This document shows, piece by piece, positions 10,677 through 25,842 of a stretch of DNA of 64,000 bases. Under the pieces are notes generated by a model. It was given only the letters and a program-made list of their open reading frames with translations. It was not told the DNA's origin and did no database searches. Source of the stretch: Cardinalis cardinalis. Taxonomy: Eukaryota; Chordata; Aves; Passeriformes; Cardinalidae. The translations under genes were made by a program, and so were the position numbers. The stretch spans positions 2,161,533 to 2,225,532 of the forward strand of contig JACDOX010000084.1 of the NCBI GenBank assembly GCA_014549065.1, read 5' to 3'. Position 1 is the stretch's first letter; each line of letters starts with the position of its first letter.

Positions 10677-12332
10677 ATATATGTGTGTGGGATCTGACTT
10701 GAAGTCCACTGAAATCAACACCTTTCAACCAAATCTGTAACTACAAATTGCAAACAGTTCAAGCTTTCCCAGAACTTCTTCCCTTGCAATACCTTGCCCC
10801 TAAACAGCTGCAAGGTATAGGCAGACAAGGTGAGCTGGAAACACCGAAAAAAGAGATGTTTTTACTGTCAGCTTAATGAGTCATTAACGATGGTGTACAG
10901 CACAGGAGCTGGTGAATTGCCCTGGACAAGCTTTGGGGAAAACATGAAGCTTTAAAGAAGTGCAAAGTCTGAGCTGTTATCTTCCACTTTTGAGTTCTCT
11001 GGCTGGGCAGAACAGGGACCTGCCCACTTAGACAAGAGCCACATTTTCTGTCTTCTTCCATGAAACCAGAGAGGCCCTTGCTGAGACAGAAGTGCTACCT
11101 GCCTTGCTAATAAAGCTTGGTCTCATGACAATAGCAGAAGGACATTTGAAATTAAAATTTTTAAAATCTTTTTCCTCATATTAAAAATAACTGCTACCAG
11201 GGAATGAATATTTATATAAGGTTCACTACTCAGCAGTGTAATTAACTTGTTACCAATGTCTTCTTGCATTAGCAAACAAGACTTAACAGTAAAAGCCTGG
11301 GGTCCCAAGTTGCAGTGCACACAGCATCGTGCAGCATGTCACTGAATCAGGAATTGAACGGGGACGGGGGAAAGCTGGGGAACTTGTGACTGGAAAGACT
11401 GTTTCACAGCTCTTTTAGTCCATCAGCAGCTCCCCAAACCCAAGAAGATCTACAGAGCTTCCCCTCAAGATGGCATTTGAAAGGTTCCTGTCATTTAAGA
11501 CTGTGATAAGTGGTTGCCTGCATCTCTGACCCCACAANCTTAGAAGTACCAAGGGCTGGGGACATCATGTTGGGCACAGACAACTGCAGCGCAGCCATCC
11601 TGCCTCACTGGAGCCTCCTGCACTCCCGCAGGGATCTCTCTGGGACTGCTGGCTCACAGGGATTTGGAGATACAGGAAAGAGCTAAAAGAACCTAGGAAA
11701 CCNACTGTGACTGGTCTGTGTGGGCATCAGCGAGACTCGGGTTTGGGACGTTCCCTGCCTGCAGCAGTCCNTCTCCACACACGCAGAGGACGGGAGGGAT
11801 GAGAGCCTGGGGAGGGCATGGAAGCAGCAGCTGCCCCTGGCAGGCAGGAGGAGGGCAGGTGAGGGCTGTGAGAGNCCATCTCCCATGTCTGGGCTGGTGT
11901 GTGGCCCTTAACCTGCTCCCAGCAGCTGCAGGCCTGGCCCTGATCCACGGCCATCTCTTCCCTCTGCTGGCAGTGTCTGTGTTTTTCCAGTGGTTCTGTG
12001 CTCATCCCTAGGGCAAAATGTATTGGGGATTGATTTCTCATTGCATCACATCTAAGACTTATTCTGAAAGCATTGAGTTTGGCGCTATTTTGCTGTGGGA
12101 ATGGCTTAGCGGTGGAGCAGTTTTCTCTGGCAGCGATACCTACATGGTACTGCTGAATTACCTCTGGCATAATTCAAATACAATTATTAAGAACTCACTT
12201 AACCATGCAAGATGAGATAGCTCCATTACATATACAGATGACTATTCCCAAGGCCATTTTTCATTCCCCTGAACTCAATTTGAGTTCTGAAAATCCAAGA
12301 CAGTCTTTAATTTCTGAGTTAAAGATCTATCA

Positions 12333-13199
<867 letters not shown>

Positions 13200-13280
13200 C
13201 ATAATGAAGCTTGACTATGAAAGGATGGTTCACTTCTGCCAAAATATCTCTCTCCATTTTAGATCGTACCCGATCCCGAA
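13200..13280 (-). CDS. RPS6KA2: RPS6KA2 exon: alpha-C helix region
   Basis: This 81-nt exon is in phase 1 at both ends, so it could be skipped without a frameshift. It has a TCTTTATAG acceptor and a TATG|GTAACT donor. With the carried-over G it encodes VRDRVRSKMERDILAEVNHP then FIVKLHY and the first base of an Ala codon. The Glu in MERDIL is the alpha-C residue that pairs with the ATP lysine in active AGC kinases. HPFIVKLHYA is the usual beta-4 segment. The protein is essentially the RSK consensus with no gap or stop. A possible cryptic exon lies about 80 bp further downstream in the transcript. Confidence 0.95.
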
Positions 13281-16200
13281 CTATAAAGAAAGAACAATAA
13301 GAACAGTGACATTAAGAAGCAGCATGGTCACTGGATACAGTACTGGAGTAAGGTTCTGGCAGTCTGGATTCTGATTCTCACTCTGCTGATGGCTTGTATG
13401 ACTTTAGGCCAACCAGACCACTCAAGTGTCCCCTATTTCTGACCNTCTGGTCTGTGCAGCAAGTTCTCCAGGAAGCAGAACTGGTGTCCGTCCCTACAGA
13501 GAGCTGCCCTAACTAAAATGACTACAGGATAGCAAACAACAAGAAGGCAATTACACTTCACAGAAGAGAATGTTAATGTGAAAAGGAAAACTACACAAAA
13601 TTAATTACTTTACTTCATTTAAGATGAAACAGAATGTACCAGTNCCAGGGCAAGTCAGATTAATCTTGTTCAAATTAAGTTATTGTATTTTGCTGACNCT
13701 AGCAGCATTTATGATGTATCATCGAATAGCACTTTCAGGAAGTGATCTATATATACATTATTCAAAACTTCCAATAAACCACCACCCAAACAATCAGTAG
13801 CAAGGAAAAATTCCAAATAAAAATACTAACTAATTATTTTTANGTGTAGAAATAACTTTATTGTGTGATAGCAGAGAGAAAAATGCTTTTTGTGGTTGAG
13901 ATGAATAGAGTAAGGGAAATCATAATTTCAGAGGTGAGCTGAGTTCAAGTTAAACAAAACTAATGCTNAAGATTTCATACCAAAGCCATCTAGCATAATA
14001 CTCAGACACTGAAGAGGATTCAAGTCCCCACNTTACACAATCTTGATCCTAAAGATGCATTTGCATTTTTCAGTCAATCACTACTTCATTGAAAAAATAT
14101 TGACATTTTCTTTGTTCTCTTCACAATGCCTATATGCTTTTCAGATGAAAGTATCTACAAGACACATTATAAAACTATTTTAGGTAGCAAAGCTTGAGAT
14201 CTGTCAGACTTTCTCATTGCAAGCATGTGTTGTGGAGCTGCTCAAGAGCTGAGTACTCTCAGCACCCGAGTAAAGAACTTACATAGCAAAACCCCTGTCT
14301 ATTGCTGTACTTCNAAAATTGATGCACAGAAATAGGTCCAAACCAGCTGATCTGAAAACCTTAAATAGCACACGTGACATACTTGGGGTTCTTGCTATTT
14401 TGATGCTTTACTTAGGCCAATAGTGACATAAGCTTTACTAGCTCATTCAACCTACCTTGTAGATAAATTCAAAACAGAGGGAATTGCGATTGCAGAATTG
14501 TAATCTCATCACACAAGTAAAAATCACACATCCTACACTCACAAAATGCTTAACCTATGTGAAGACAGACTGTTTCTTGTGCTGTCCATCAGGCATGATC
14601 ACAGGTGGAATTCATGTTNGATAGATGGGCATTGCTGGACACTCTACATAGTACATTTTCCATTAAGCTTCATTGGGTAGCCTAAGGAAGTGCCTCCCTG
14701 CATTTGCACTGCACAGTTGAGAGCAGGCTGTCAGAACAGCAGNACATCCTTCTCCACCCACCATTTTAAGCTCTCCACAGGCAGAGGCCCAGCTGTGNAG
14801 CCCAGGGCTTTGCCAAAGCCCTGCGCCCTGCTCACTGCTGTGGTGGATACNGGGTGTGGACCTGTAACCACACAGGGCACCCTTCTCCCCACGTGCACAC
14901 AAGAGGCACACCAGACTTAAAGAGAAGGTGATGTGACCACAGAAGACAACTCACTCTCCAGTCACAGCCCTGTAACCACTCTGAACCAGAAGCTGCTGCA
15001 TTATGGGGCTACATTTCCCTTNGCAAACCTGTCTCTCAGGAGCAGAAACGAGGCTTGTGAAGCTGGAGGCTCAGCAGCACCCCAGACTGTCCCCACCCGG
15101 GCACTGCTGGCCTGGGTCAGTCCAGGACCCCTCAGGCACAATTGGGTGGCAAGAGCTTTAATGAGGGTGTGGGGCAGTGGGATGGGCTCTGCTCTGCACC
15201 CTGGCCTGAGAGACCTCCCCTGGTGCCCCACCATGCTTCCCCCGGGGCCAGCTGGGTCCTGCCAGGGTATGGATGCTCCAAATCAGTGCTCCCATGGCAG
15301 ATACCATTTTCCTCTCTAAAATCTTATGTAGAGAAAGATTCAGCAAGAAAGTGCATATTTACAGATATCTTAATGGACTGCCTTGGCCAAGGACACTAGG
15401 CTCCAAAGCAAATGTGACAAACAGCAAAGTGCCAGTGTGAATATCTGCTGCCTGCATTGAGGTGCAGCAGCCTGGACCCTCCCCAGAGTCCTCTGGAGGT
15501 GGCTCAGGACAGCACCTGGTGATCTGGCTGCCTCTCTGAGTGGGTCAGTCTCTCTGCCGTAATTTTGGAAACTGTCTTCATGATGTCACCAGGCTAAAAT
15601 TAGTGTTTGAAAGTTAAAAATTTTTTGTAAAACTAGNAATGGGTTGTCAGATATTAGGTTTGCTGTCTTAGTGACTTCTTCCTCAATGGTTTTTTGTCCT
15701 TTTTGACAATTTTAACCAAAGTGCTGCTGAATCCTCTGACCTGAAACATCAGGGAGAGAAATCCCTCTGCATGTGTGACAAAAGCATCTGCCACTTGCAG
15801 AAAGCTATTTCTGCAGAAAGATACATACAGAAAATACACAAATAAGGTAAAAAATTTCACAATCTGCCCAGAGCTGTTTGGCAAAAAGGATTATTAATTC
15901 CAAATTATTTGCTTATCCCTACCTTTCAGTAAGAAATGTCACTGCTTAACCAGGAGTGAAGAATTAATCAATTAATAAAGCAAGAACAAGGGGAGCTACA
16001 AACTAAGTTAATTAAATCAGGATCAAGAAGTATTGCAGCAGGAGAAATAATCAGTGAACAAAACTATGGCTTTAAATTTCATCTATTTCCCTCCTCACTT
16101 CTTTAAAACTCATCATATTTTGCTTCAAGTGGAGCAAANGCAAAATAGAACTCAGGCTTAGGAACTTGCAACTCAATTTTAAATTCTTCACATAGCACAG

Positions 16201-16910
16201 NAACACCAAAAAGATAATGCAAATAGAATAGATACATAAAGCTCTCTGCAATATCCTTTTCACTTCTATTGCTGTTATTTTAATCTGTTTNTAATACTGT
16301 CTGTTGTAGGCAAAAGTAGAGAGCTAAATTCTAAATTCAAATCCACACAGCCCATGTCCAGAAGGCAAAGGACATGTGTGGTGCCTAATTACCTGAGATA
16401 TGGAGAAATAGAGGNTTTCTAAAAGTGATCATAGTCTCTCTTCAATTCTTCTGCTTGGAAATACTATTTGCTTTCCTGTGCTCTTNTTCCACACAGTACT
16501 AAACTCAAATCCTCTAAGGAGCAGCCTTTCATGTTGTACCTTCAACAGCAGAGCATTGTTACAACACAAAGAAAAACNAGAAAAGTGTCTTGTTGACACA
16601 CTGGATGCAGAATCATACTGATAATGTCACACAGGGTCTTCATGTTCTTTTCTTTTGAAATGCATATCATTCTGTGAAGGTGATTTTTCTGGAAGAAAGT
16701 TCCTCTGTGGCACNAAATATGGAACCTTTTAGAGTTGGGGAAAGAGCCATTATATCACAGCTTTACCACTCAGCCCTATGCTTCTGCAGCAAAGGTAGAA
16801 AAACAGATCTGCAGAGCAGGAGACACTCCTTTGTAGAAGGGCACTCTGAGAAATCAGTAAGAATGCAGACTGTGTTTTAGGAGTCCAGGGTCTGGGGGAG
16901 GTCATTTTAT

Positions 16911-16949
16911 CTCCCCCCCTTCTTTCTTCCTTTTTTTTTTTTCCTTTTA
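16911..16949. repeat. Polypyrimidine tract
   Basis: This is a run of C and T only, apart from its edges, including a block of seven C residues and one of twelve T residues. Confidence 0.88.
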
Positions 16950-19900
16950 CATGAAACAACACATTTGGCTTTAAAGAAATCAAAGAGTTGCCTCTGTTTG
17001 TTGTATTTTAAAGTAGCCTTGATGCTCCACNGTTGAGATTCGGAATGACAGATGTCTCTAAATCAATACCACACTTTNGTATTGAACTTCCATTTCTAGT
17101 CTTTATCACCTATTCATTATCCTCTCTGTTTTTAAAAGTTAATTAAATCTCTCAATATCCCTCTGAAGTACCTCTGCTCAATTTTCCAACAAAGAGNATT
17201 AAAGAACAGATTGATGAAGTCTGATGGTACAGAAAAAAAAAAGTTAAAAAAAAAATTAAATCACATGGGACTTGTCAGGAGCAAACATGGCTTCTGGGAC
17301 ATATAAAGTCAGCTGAAAATAAAACCTCAGAGCAGTAACCTGAGCCTTTGTNATGTTTTCCTCATAGCCTTGACCAGCAAGGAGNAGCCTGGTGAGCTGA
17401 GGGTGCAGCACAAGCTGCCTCCTTCCTATCCCATGGAGCCCCTGGCAGCTGCAACCTCCTGCTCTTTTCTCACCAACTTGGATCTCTCTTCTTGACCAAA
17501 AAAAATCCACAGATGCTGCTGGAGATTAAGTGTGTCTTAGATTTTTGGCTGAAATTAGCTGTTGNGCTCAACCCCATCATTAGAGAAATACTGACTGACA
17601 GAGCAGCCAGCCAATCACATAAATCTCATGTCCTTATGCAGAGGTGAAATTTAAAATTTTGTGTATTTTTAATCAGAACTGGACCACTGAATATCCANAG
17701 ATTTGCTTATGCATAGCTCCCAGGTGAAACTGTTTCTCACCAGAGTCTGGGAGCTGCAGATGTGAAATAGTATCCAATAAGTGAAATCCTGTAGTGATGT
17801 ACATCACCAGCAAAGTCAGAATTACACCCCTCACAACTGCATAAACCAGTTCTAACTAAATTCATTAAAACCAGACTCAATAAGCAGCTTGATGAAGAGA
17901 AAAGAAAGCTGCCATCTGCTACAAGGGAATTTCCTCTAAAGATCCAAAACCTACAGCTGGAAATACATCTGTTCACAACTTGTACAAAACTGAAAAATCT
18001 TCAACACCTCTGCAGAGTTGCACCTGGAACTTTTTTTTCTTTTTATGGAAATCATATGCTTGATTTAAATTTATTTACGTTAGTGGATGTGATATCCTGT
18101 GAAATCATCAATAAAGTATTTGTTTCTTGAATTTGAGTGTAACATGCTCCTATGCTTCATTTGCTTCAATTGTACTGAAGTGGGGCTTGTAACTATTTTT
18201 TATTATTACTACTACTATTGCAGGAAATAATAATTTCAGTACTAAGTCTTACTGACAGGCAATAATTACCTATGCCCTAGGAACAGGCATAATTTCAAAA
18301 TGACAAATTAATAAGAAGGCTGGCCTTCAGATGTCCCAGTAAACNCTATTCATCAGCAGCTCTGGAAATTATGATGAACTGGAGGAAGAGACTGGTTTCA
18401 TATAGTTTTGCAATAAAGAAAATTTGTTTAAAACATGTACGAGACAGTTGGCCTTTTATCCCCACACAAAACAGGTATTTCAGATTTAGTTCCAGCATAC
18501 AAGAAACCAGTAACACCAAGATGACCAGGACATATAGTCCTCAGTCCTACTCTTAAATACAGTCTAAAGAGGGATGAATTTTTTTTCATCAAACTTCTCT
18601 CATATCTTCTGGGAGACTCTTTTCCCTTGCAGCTCCTGCCCTGCTGCAGCACTGGCTAACTCGCATGCAGCTGCAAATAAGAAGCAGCACCAAGATCCAT
18701 AGTTCCTATCCATGGGGCATTCCAGTATCAAATGAGTGTATGCCTTTGTGTTTTGCTATGGAGAAGTTGCTAAGCCAAGAGAAGCAATGAAGAAGTTTTT
18801 TTTTTCTTGAGATGAAGATGATCCAGATGTCCAGGAACTGCTGGGTCTCTCAGGGCAATGAGTTTTGCTGCTTGCCTTTAAAGCTTGAAGCCCAGCATGG
18901 TTTAATCAAGCCCTGCTGCTCTTTGCTCTGAAAACACACCTGTTTGGTGGGTTTTACAGGGAGAGCTGAGTAAAGTTTCTGCATCACCTTACTCTGGAAG
19001 TGTGAAAGCTGTCTGTGCTTTGGCATTCACCACNAATACTTTCTGCAGCAAATCCTCATGCGTTTATGATTGAAAAGCATGAGGAGTGAACACTGGCTCA
19101 GGGATGAAAATGCAAAGATATTCCCTCTTATGCCAGCCTTCTACAGGAAAAAAAATTGTCCCCTTTATTCAGTCCCTCCAGGTCTAAAAAGCCATTTATT
19201 TTGGAAGGGGCATTTCCTCTCCATCAGAACCTTTGNGTAACTACTAATTCACTTGCAAGGCCTGGCAGAGGTGAAAGGGGGTGAGGGTGGCACAGGACCT
19301 CCCCAGAAACTCTTGGCACACCAATTCAGGGCAAAGTGTCCCTGTGTGAGAGTGATTTAAAGCCCATCCANGTCCCTTCTCTTTTGTTATGTGAGCCCCT
19401 ACTACTTTGTTTATTGGCATGGTATGAAACCTTCTGCCTGGTCCAGTTCAGATGTTTAAGGATGAGACCAATAATCTTTTATAAAATATTAAGTGAGAAT
19501 TCCTNGAAGGAGAGGAAATGTGGTATTTCCTCTCTGTGTAGAATGTATGTACTGGGATGCTGTCATTTGCCACCAAGGCAGTTTTAGTCATAGGCTGAAG
19601 TAATCCCAGTAAATGTTTTCTGTAGGCCTGTTTGAAACTTGTAGTTTTGAATATTTTCAAAGATGTTTTTGCTGTGGGTTTTTGTTCTCTAACTGGAACA
19701 GAAAGCCTAAATTCAGCAAGTTTTGCCAAAATTAAATTGAGAAAAATTGTTTCGGCTGCACCAAAGTACTCTTTGTTAAGGATTTTATCTGTTTATCTCC
19801 TCTTTCTTAACTCTAATTGTAATGTACAGCTATAAAATATTGTTTGAAAACATATACAATCAAACAAAAGAATTCTGCTGAAATGCTTAATACTGATATT

Positions 19901-20887
19901 TGGTCAAGCAAAATTTCCCTCAACTGTCCTGTTCCTATGGATAGACACTCTGTCAGAAACTCTTCTTTATCACTTGTAACATAAATTCAGAAGATGGTTA
20001 ATAAAAAAAACCCATCAGGAAGTTTTAAAACAGATTCCCTATGTCTTCCAGGTTTAGGGTAAACATGCAAAGTTTTGAAGTGAGGTTTTTGCAATTGTTT
20101 ACCAGCTTAGCTCTAATATGGGTAACATGAGGCAGTGAGAGGTTCCTGTCTCAGAAGGGAGGGTTTGGAGGGATTTGGTCAAAGGACAGGAGGCAAATGT
20201 TAACATTCTCCCTAGGCTGTCCAGACCACAACTGCACTATGCTGACTCCTCACTCTAAACACTCCTTCCATTAGGCTGCTTGGATATGGTAAACACAGAG
20301 CCAGTCCAACTNATTCTAACAAAATTTTTTGGATGAGCGTTTCAGTTACTGAATTGCAGAAATCTTGGTTTCCAAAACAAATAACTACTACATTTAAGGC
20401 ATCACTGAGGAAGCTGGGATAGTGGCTTATCATCCAGCACTGAAGGCACACTTCATTTAGAGATATGAAGCCCTGAGACAGATTCTAGTTGTAAATCACA
20501 CAGGATGAGGTTTACCAGGTTACTCATAACCCAGCCCTCCATGCTACCTGCACACAAAAGAGACAGGAATTTAGAATTTAAATAGTTCAGTAAAATTGTG
20601 CCATTTAATGTTAACATTCAGACAAAACAAACCTCTGCTTTGCCCAGGACCTGATGTGATGCAGACATACTTAATATTGCTCTGCTGATATGTTTGCCTC
20701 ATAAAAATGAAAAAGCATCTGTGAGATGGCTGTCTATCACTGAAGAAGCCTCCAGTCCCACCAGCAAGCAGGGTGTGAAGTCAAGGCAAGGTCATTTCCT
20801 AAATTAGAGCATAAGAAAAAGACTGCTCTCTTGCTGTTATCAACATGCTCATTAAAGCTTTGCAATCAGCAAGCCTTGGTCACACAG

Positions 20888-20909
20888 ACAACAACAACAA
20901 CAACAAAAA
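20888..20909. repeat. (CAA)n simple repeat
   Basis: About six perfect ACA/CAA triplets run into an A run. Confidence 0.9.
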
Positions 20910-21280
20910 GGCTGATTTATTGTTTTCTCCTTTGACAAGAGAAACATAGTCCTCAAACAATTGTGAATTGGTTTTCAGCCTGGACTGGACTACTGCATAG
21001 GGATTGTTGTGGAAGATATGACCAAGTTCAGAGAGTTTCTGGGTGAAATCATGGCCNTAAAACAGTCAATAGTAAAACCACTGTTGACATGAATAGGATC
21101 TCACCAGCTACATCTCAGTCCCCATATACAGCTCTAAAAATATATGTAGCTGCTTGAGCTCTGAAAGAATACCTAAAAGAAAAGGAAATCTTGGGTTTTT
21201 TCTCCTATGTTACTGAGAAACTGCCAAAAGCTAAACATAAACAGTACTGAGCAATGACTACAGGGAGACAGGAGGAGAGC

Positions 21281-21397
21281 AGATAAATATTTGAAGGATA
21301 TAAACATGGATGAAAAAGACTTATTTATCAAAATAAAATGAAAAATTCATATAAATAGGAGGAGGTAAGGGAAGCAGAAAAAGAGGAAATACAGGCT
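21281..21397. repeat. 118-bp direct repeat, copy 1
   Basis: This segment recurs in the same orientation at 22247-22365. Shared landmarks in order are AGATAAATATTT, AGGATAT, ACTTATTTATCAAAATAAAA, ATATAAATAG, and CAGAAAAAGAGGAAAT followed by AGGCT. I estimate roughly four-fifths identity by eye. Flanking sequence on both sides is not shared. I do not recognise it as a named transposable element. Confidence 0.85.
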
Positions 21398-22246
21398 ATA
21401 TTGGGCAAACTGTAACTGCATGAACCCCTACCGAGCAGAGCAATGGCTTGGGACTGGAACCTCCTTACTGACACATTTTAAAACAAAACTGAACAGGAAA
21501 AGTTAAGTAACTATTTAGTAAGAAACCAGCCTGCCATGACTGCAGGGGAATGAGACTGCACTTTTCACTATGTGCTACTCTACTGCAGTGACTCCACCTC
21601 AATAAAGGACATCTTAAAAAAACAGAACAATCTAGATTTCATTATTATGCACTACTGTTTGGAAGGCTGTCTGAAACACAGCATTTATAGCAGGATTAAT
21701 GCCCATAGCATTATATCAGAACATTCCACCAAAGTGACAAAAATATCAGAAACCAAAAATTCATATTGGAAATGAACTTGAAAACCTTCTGAATAGCCAC
21801 AAGCAGTTTGGTTTCCACACAGTGCTTTTAATTCTGAGGTCTCNGACAACCTTATCAAGAATCTTTGATCTAGAAGGCTGTTACCCCATGGGTGACAGCT
21901 GTGGGTAAGGCAGAGGGGTAATGCAGCCCCTCTGGGCCACCCAGCCCTGTGACCACCAGTCCTTCCAGTGACTGCTAGCACACCATACCCCTCACACACA
22001 CACTGCAAACTTCCAGGCTTCCTCAAAACTTTGCTTTGGAAGTTGCTTGCTTTGTGCTGGGAANGCCATGTGAAAACAAAACTACAAAACAGTACTTCTA
22101 AATGTACACTTGCAAATATTTCGTTCTTATGATAACTTACAGGATAGTTCCTAGCTGTATGACATTGACATTTTACATTGCGGAACTTATTTTATCCATA
22201 ATGAAACTGAATTTGAACAGATAAGCATTGACAAAATCTATATAGA

Positions 22247-22365
22247 AGATAAATATTTAAAGGATATCAAAATGTAGGATGAAGACTTATTTATCAAAAT
22301 AAAAGGAAAGAAAGGAATATAAATAGAAGGAGATAAGTGAAACAGAAAAAGAGGAAATGTAGGCT
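22247..22365. repeat. 118-bp direct repeat, copy 2
   Basis: This is the second copy of the 21281-21397 segment, 966 bp downstream in the same orientation and carrying small indels and scattered substitutions. The region between the two copies shows no transposon termini that I can identify. Confidence 0.85.
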
Positions 22366-24327
22366 CTCTTTCAGCAGAAAAGTCAATTCTGAGTTTACCG
22401 TGTTGATGAAGACAATTCCCTCTCAATGGCAACTACGTCACAGCTCATATAAAGATCTAAAGATGACCAGGGACACAATACAATCGTCTGAACAACTCAG
22501 GCTTTGTCTGAATTTACAAAATTAATCTACTGCTGCTGAGAAAATGTCAGTTAAATTAATGTGCCATGGAAACCTTTTGAGTGTGTCCATTACTATCACA
22601 TGCAGACAGAAAATGCTGTAGAGAAAATAGAAAGGAGAGGCTGTCATTGATGCTGATCGCTGGTCTCTCCTCAACCATCAAAACCTTCATCTTGGAGCAA
22701 ACGCCACAGCCANGTGGAAGTTGAAACTGACATGTGTGACCTACATGGAGAATGTGAAAACAGAGAATAATTGTGCTTCTGTAGAGACAAATCCCAGCTG
22801 GTAGTCTCTCACACTGTGCCATCTAACTTTCATGGAGAGCCAGCAAAGCGCTAGCACACCTCCAGGAGCAGTTGTGAGCAGAATGCCTGCCCAGCTGTTT
22901 GGTGAAGGTTTACAAGCGATCCAACTGCAGTGCTGTGAGGAAAACCATCACCAGTGCAACTGACCCCTCCTCTGCTGTCACTCTGACTTAAAATGGCATC
23001 AAGTGACAGCATTGACCTCACTGTTAATCCGTCCTCATGCCTGAAAGGAAATAAGNTTTTTCTGCTGTGTTATGGGAACCAATAAAAGCAGCAGGATGCA
23101 ACTCCCAGATGATGCTTACGAATTTGGTTTCCAACCAACCACAAATGCACTACANTTGCAGGCAGCTGAATTTGGTTAAATAGCAATTATCCTGGCTGTT
23201 ACAAATGGTGCAACTTATTCAATGAAGAGAACAAACACATGCTTGCCATATAGATAATGGATCTGTACCACAGCCAAAGACTTGCAGAGTCCATCAGGGA
23301 GGTTAAAAATCCCAGGGATATTTAGCTATTGTGTTTTCAGTTTAGCTTTCCACTGCAGCTGTAAATTTATTGAAAAGCAGAGTTGATTCATAGTTCCGAT
23401 AATTCCAAATAATCAACACATTATACACAAGACACATTTCCTAACACTTTCTTTGTTTGGCATCTTTAGCCATTAAATTCCATAATGCAACAGATTGCAC
23501 TTCAGTGAGGTGGGGTGTTAATAAAATCTCCATTAATATCCAAGTATTGCTCTTCCAAAGAGCAGTGAGCACTGTGAAGAGCAGGCTGGCATAATTGGGT
23601 TAGCATTACAGATATNGAGATGGAGCAGAGGAGCAGCAGTAAGGGCGGTGTTCATGAAGCAGGCTGTCAGCAGAAATGTGAGCACAGCCAAAGTCTTGTA
23701 ATTCCTAAACTGANGTACCAGCTCCCATGCTAGACAGAGCCTGCCATGAAAGAATAGACTACACGACATAATTCAAAAGAGATGAAGACTAAGGGCATCT
23801 GAGTCTGTATTTGCCAAAAGAGCAATTTTTCTCTTCCTGTAATTCACAGCCTTGTGGTACCAACAGCAAGCTCTTGGANGTCAGGCAGGATTAAAAGACT
23901 TCCAGAGGTTCATGCACGTGCTGCACAGCTGACATGATGGGTTGCCAGCAATAGCTTCTCTCTTTTGGCAGTGGGTCTCTTAAAATTAGAAGCATTGCAA
24001 GCAAGCACAAAGCTTACAANGCTCCTTTAAGACAGTGCAAGACAAATAAGATGCAAAAAATTTCAAGCCTCAAGACAAGACAAAGGAATATCAGAAAAGT
24101 AGACTTTCACAGGATTTCCATTTGGCTTACAGAACACCAGCTATAAACGCAGAAGTAAAAGGGCAGCAGGGAAGGTTAAACAGTGACCAGTGTTTTGTTG
24201 TCACTGGCAAAACCCAGCTGGCCTGGGAACACTCTGTCCACTGATAATGTGCTTAATTCTTAAACTAAACACATGGGAGAAGGAGTGTGGAGGTTGACAG
24301 CTGCAGGCAACCATGCTCCAGAAATCC

Positions 24328-24480
24328 TCACACAGAATGGACACACAGAATATGCTGAGTCAGAAGGAACCCATCAGGATCATCGAGACCAACTCCTGGC
24401 CTTGCACAGGACACCCCAAGAATCACACCATTTTACAAATCCATCCACCCAAGTTCTTCTAGGAACTTTCTCTGAATGGG
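24328..24480 (-). mobile_element. CR1 LINE 3' fragment
   Basis: On the + strand the terminal part reads AGAATATGCTGAGTCAGAAG, GAACCCATCAGGATCATCGA and ACTCCTGGCCTTGCACAGGA. This is the reverse complement of the CR1 3' end, which finishes in ATTCTGTG repeats at about 24328. The upstream part (24420-24500) is more diverged and its limit is uncertain. It resembles the same CR1 group as the copy at 4107, in opposite orientation. Confidence 0.85.
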
Positions 24481-25842
24481 ACTCCCCAGAGGAACAAACA
24501 TCTCGACAATCAGACCACTCTGCTGTCTTTGCAGCAAGACATTTCTACCAGTTTAATTACACCCCCTGATTTTTCAATAATCTTTTTGGTAGAGCAGGAG
24601 TACCTCTCCTCTGAAATAACAAAGCACTCACAGAGGACCTGAAAGGTAGGACATGCAGCCAGAGAAGATAATGTCACCCCTGACTTACCTAGTATATAAC
24701 TAAATATTCTAAGATGAGCATCTAGGAAAAATGAACACTAAGGAAGGAAAGGAACATAAAAGATTCTCAGCCTACAGAAGATGGAAGCTGAACATAGCAA
24801 ACTTCAAGATGCAAAAGAAAACCGCAGAGGAAACTGTTCTCAAGAGAGAAGAGATGAATTAACAGCTTCAGCTGTAGCAAGGCAGACATTGGACAGATAT
24901 GCTTAGGAAGCATTTTGTAATAATATAGTGCTAGAGACAGTCTAAGAGGGAGTTCGGCAAACATCTGTGAGGAATGACACAAAAGCATCACCCTGGGTCA
25001 GGGCTGGGCCATGGACTNCTTCAGGTGCCTTCCAGGTGATGCCTCAGTAGCCGTGCGAGGCACAGGGTTCCCTCCCAGAGTACCACACCAGTGGGGTCAC
25101 CTGGCACAGATCCAGGCAAGGACATGAGGCCTGCTTCCAAAGCAGAACCACTGAGCCTCTGTGATTGTCCTGAAGGTCATCTAGTCCTCATTCCCAGGTT
25201 CTTGGCTCAGGCAGAACACTGTACATGGCCAGCAGTGACAGGCTCATTCTTTCAGCTGAAGCTTCATGTCAGTCTTCATAGATTTGTTCCANTTAAACTA
25301 AGCTGTGTGTTTCTCTCCTCTCTCTGCTTTCCAGCTAGTATTGATGAGGGCTGAGAGGGCTCACAAAGGCCATTGCACCTCCCACTCCTTTCCTGGTAAA
25401 ACGATTTTTTCTACAGATAAAATGGAATTGCAACTCATTTTCAAACAAGATAAACATTTCACTTGTGGCTTCAGAGCAACTGCCTGTTTAGTCTCCATTC
25501 CTGAATCCACAGCAAAAGCAATTAACAGCAATCTGCTACTTGACAATAAAAAAAAATCAATTGTGATTTTTTCTGTAAAACAGTAACTAATTTGGGAGTA
25601 ACTGCAAATATCCGTCATTAGATACACAATGCAATGAATACAATAAAAAGAATAATCCAATGGACGATAAGCCATAGTGAAACTCTTGATCCAGTCTATG
25701 ATGGAGAGTTTGAAGAATGAATTTGGGTCTGAAAACCTTTTAACAGTGATACCTACCAGTGCTGCAGTTTCAAGTGTCTCCATTGCTGCTGGCATTGGAG
25801 TCATGGCAAGTACACAGATCAATTCAAACTTGAAAGAGGCAG

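Noticed and set aside
11727..12170. 147-codon open frame in a GC-richer patch
   Set aside because: Frames are open on both strands with Ns and no recognisable domain. GC-rich intronic DNA has fewer stops by chance.
20888..20909. Tandem triplets considered as a repeat array such as CRISPR
   Set aside because: It is a short CAA microsatellite with no spacers. CRISPR arrays do not occur in vertebrate genomes.
25361..25822. 153-codon open frame on the minus strand, the longest in the window
   Set aside because: The protein resembles no family I know. It lies in an intron of AT-rich DNA, and a frame of this length is expected by chance in 64 kb.
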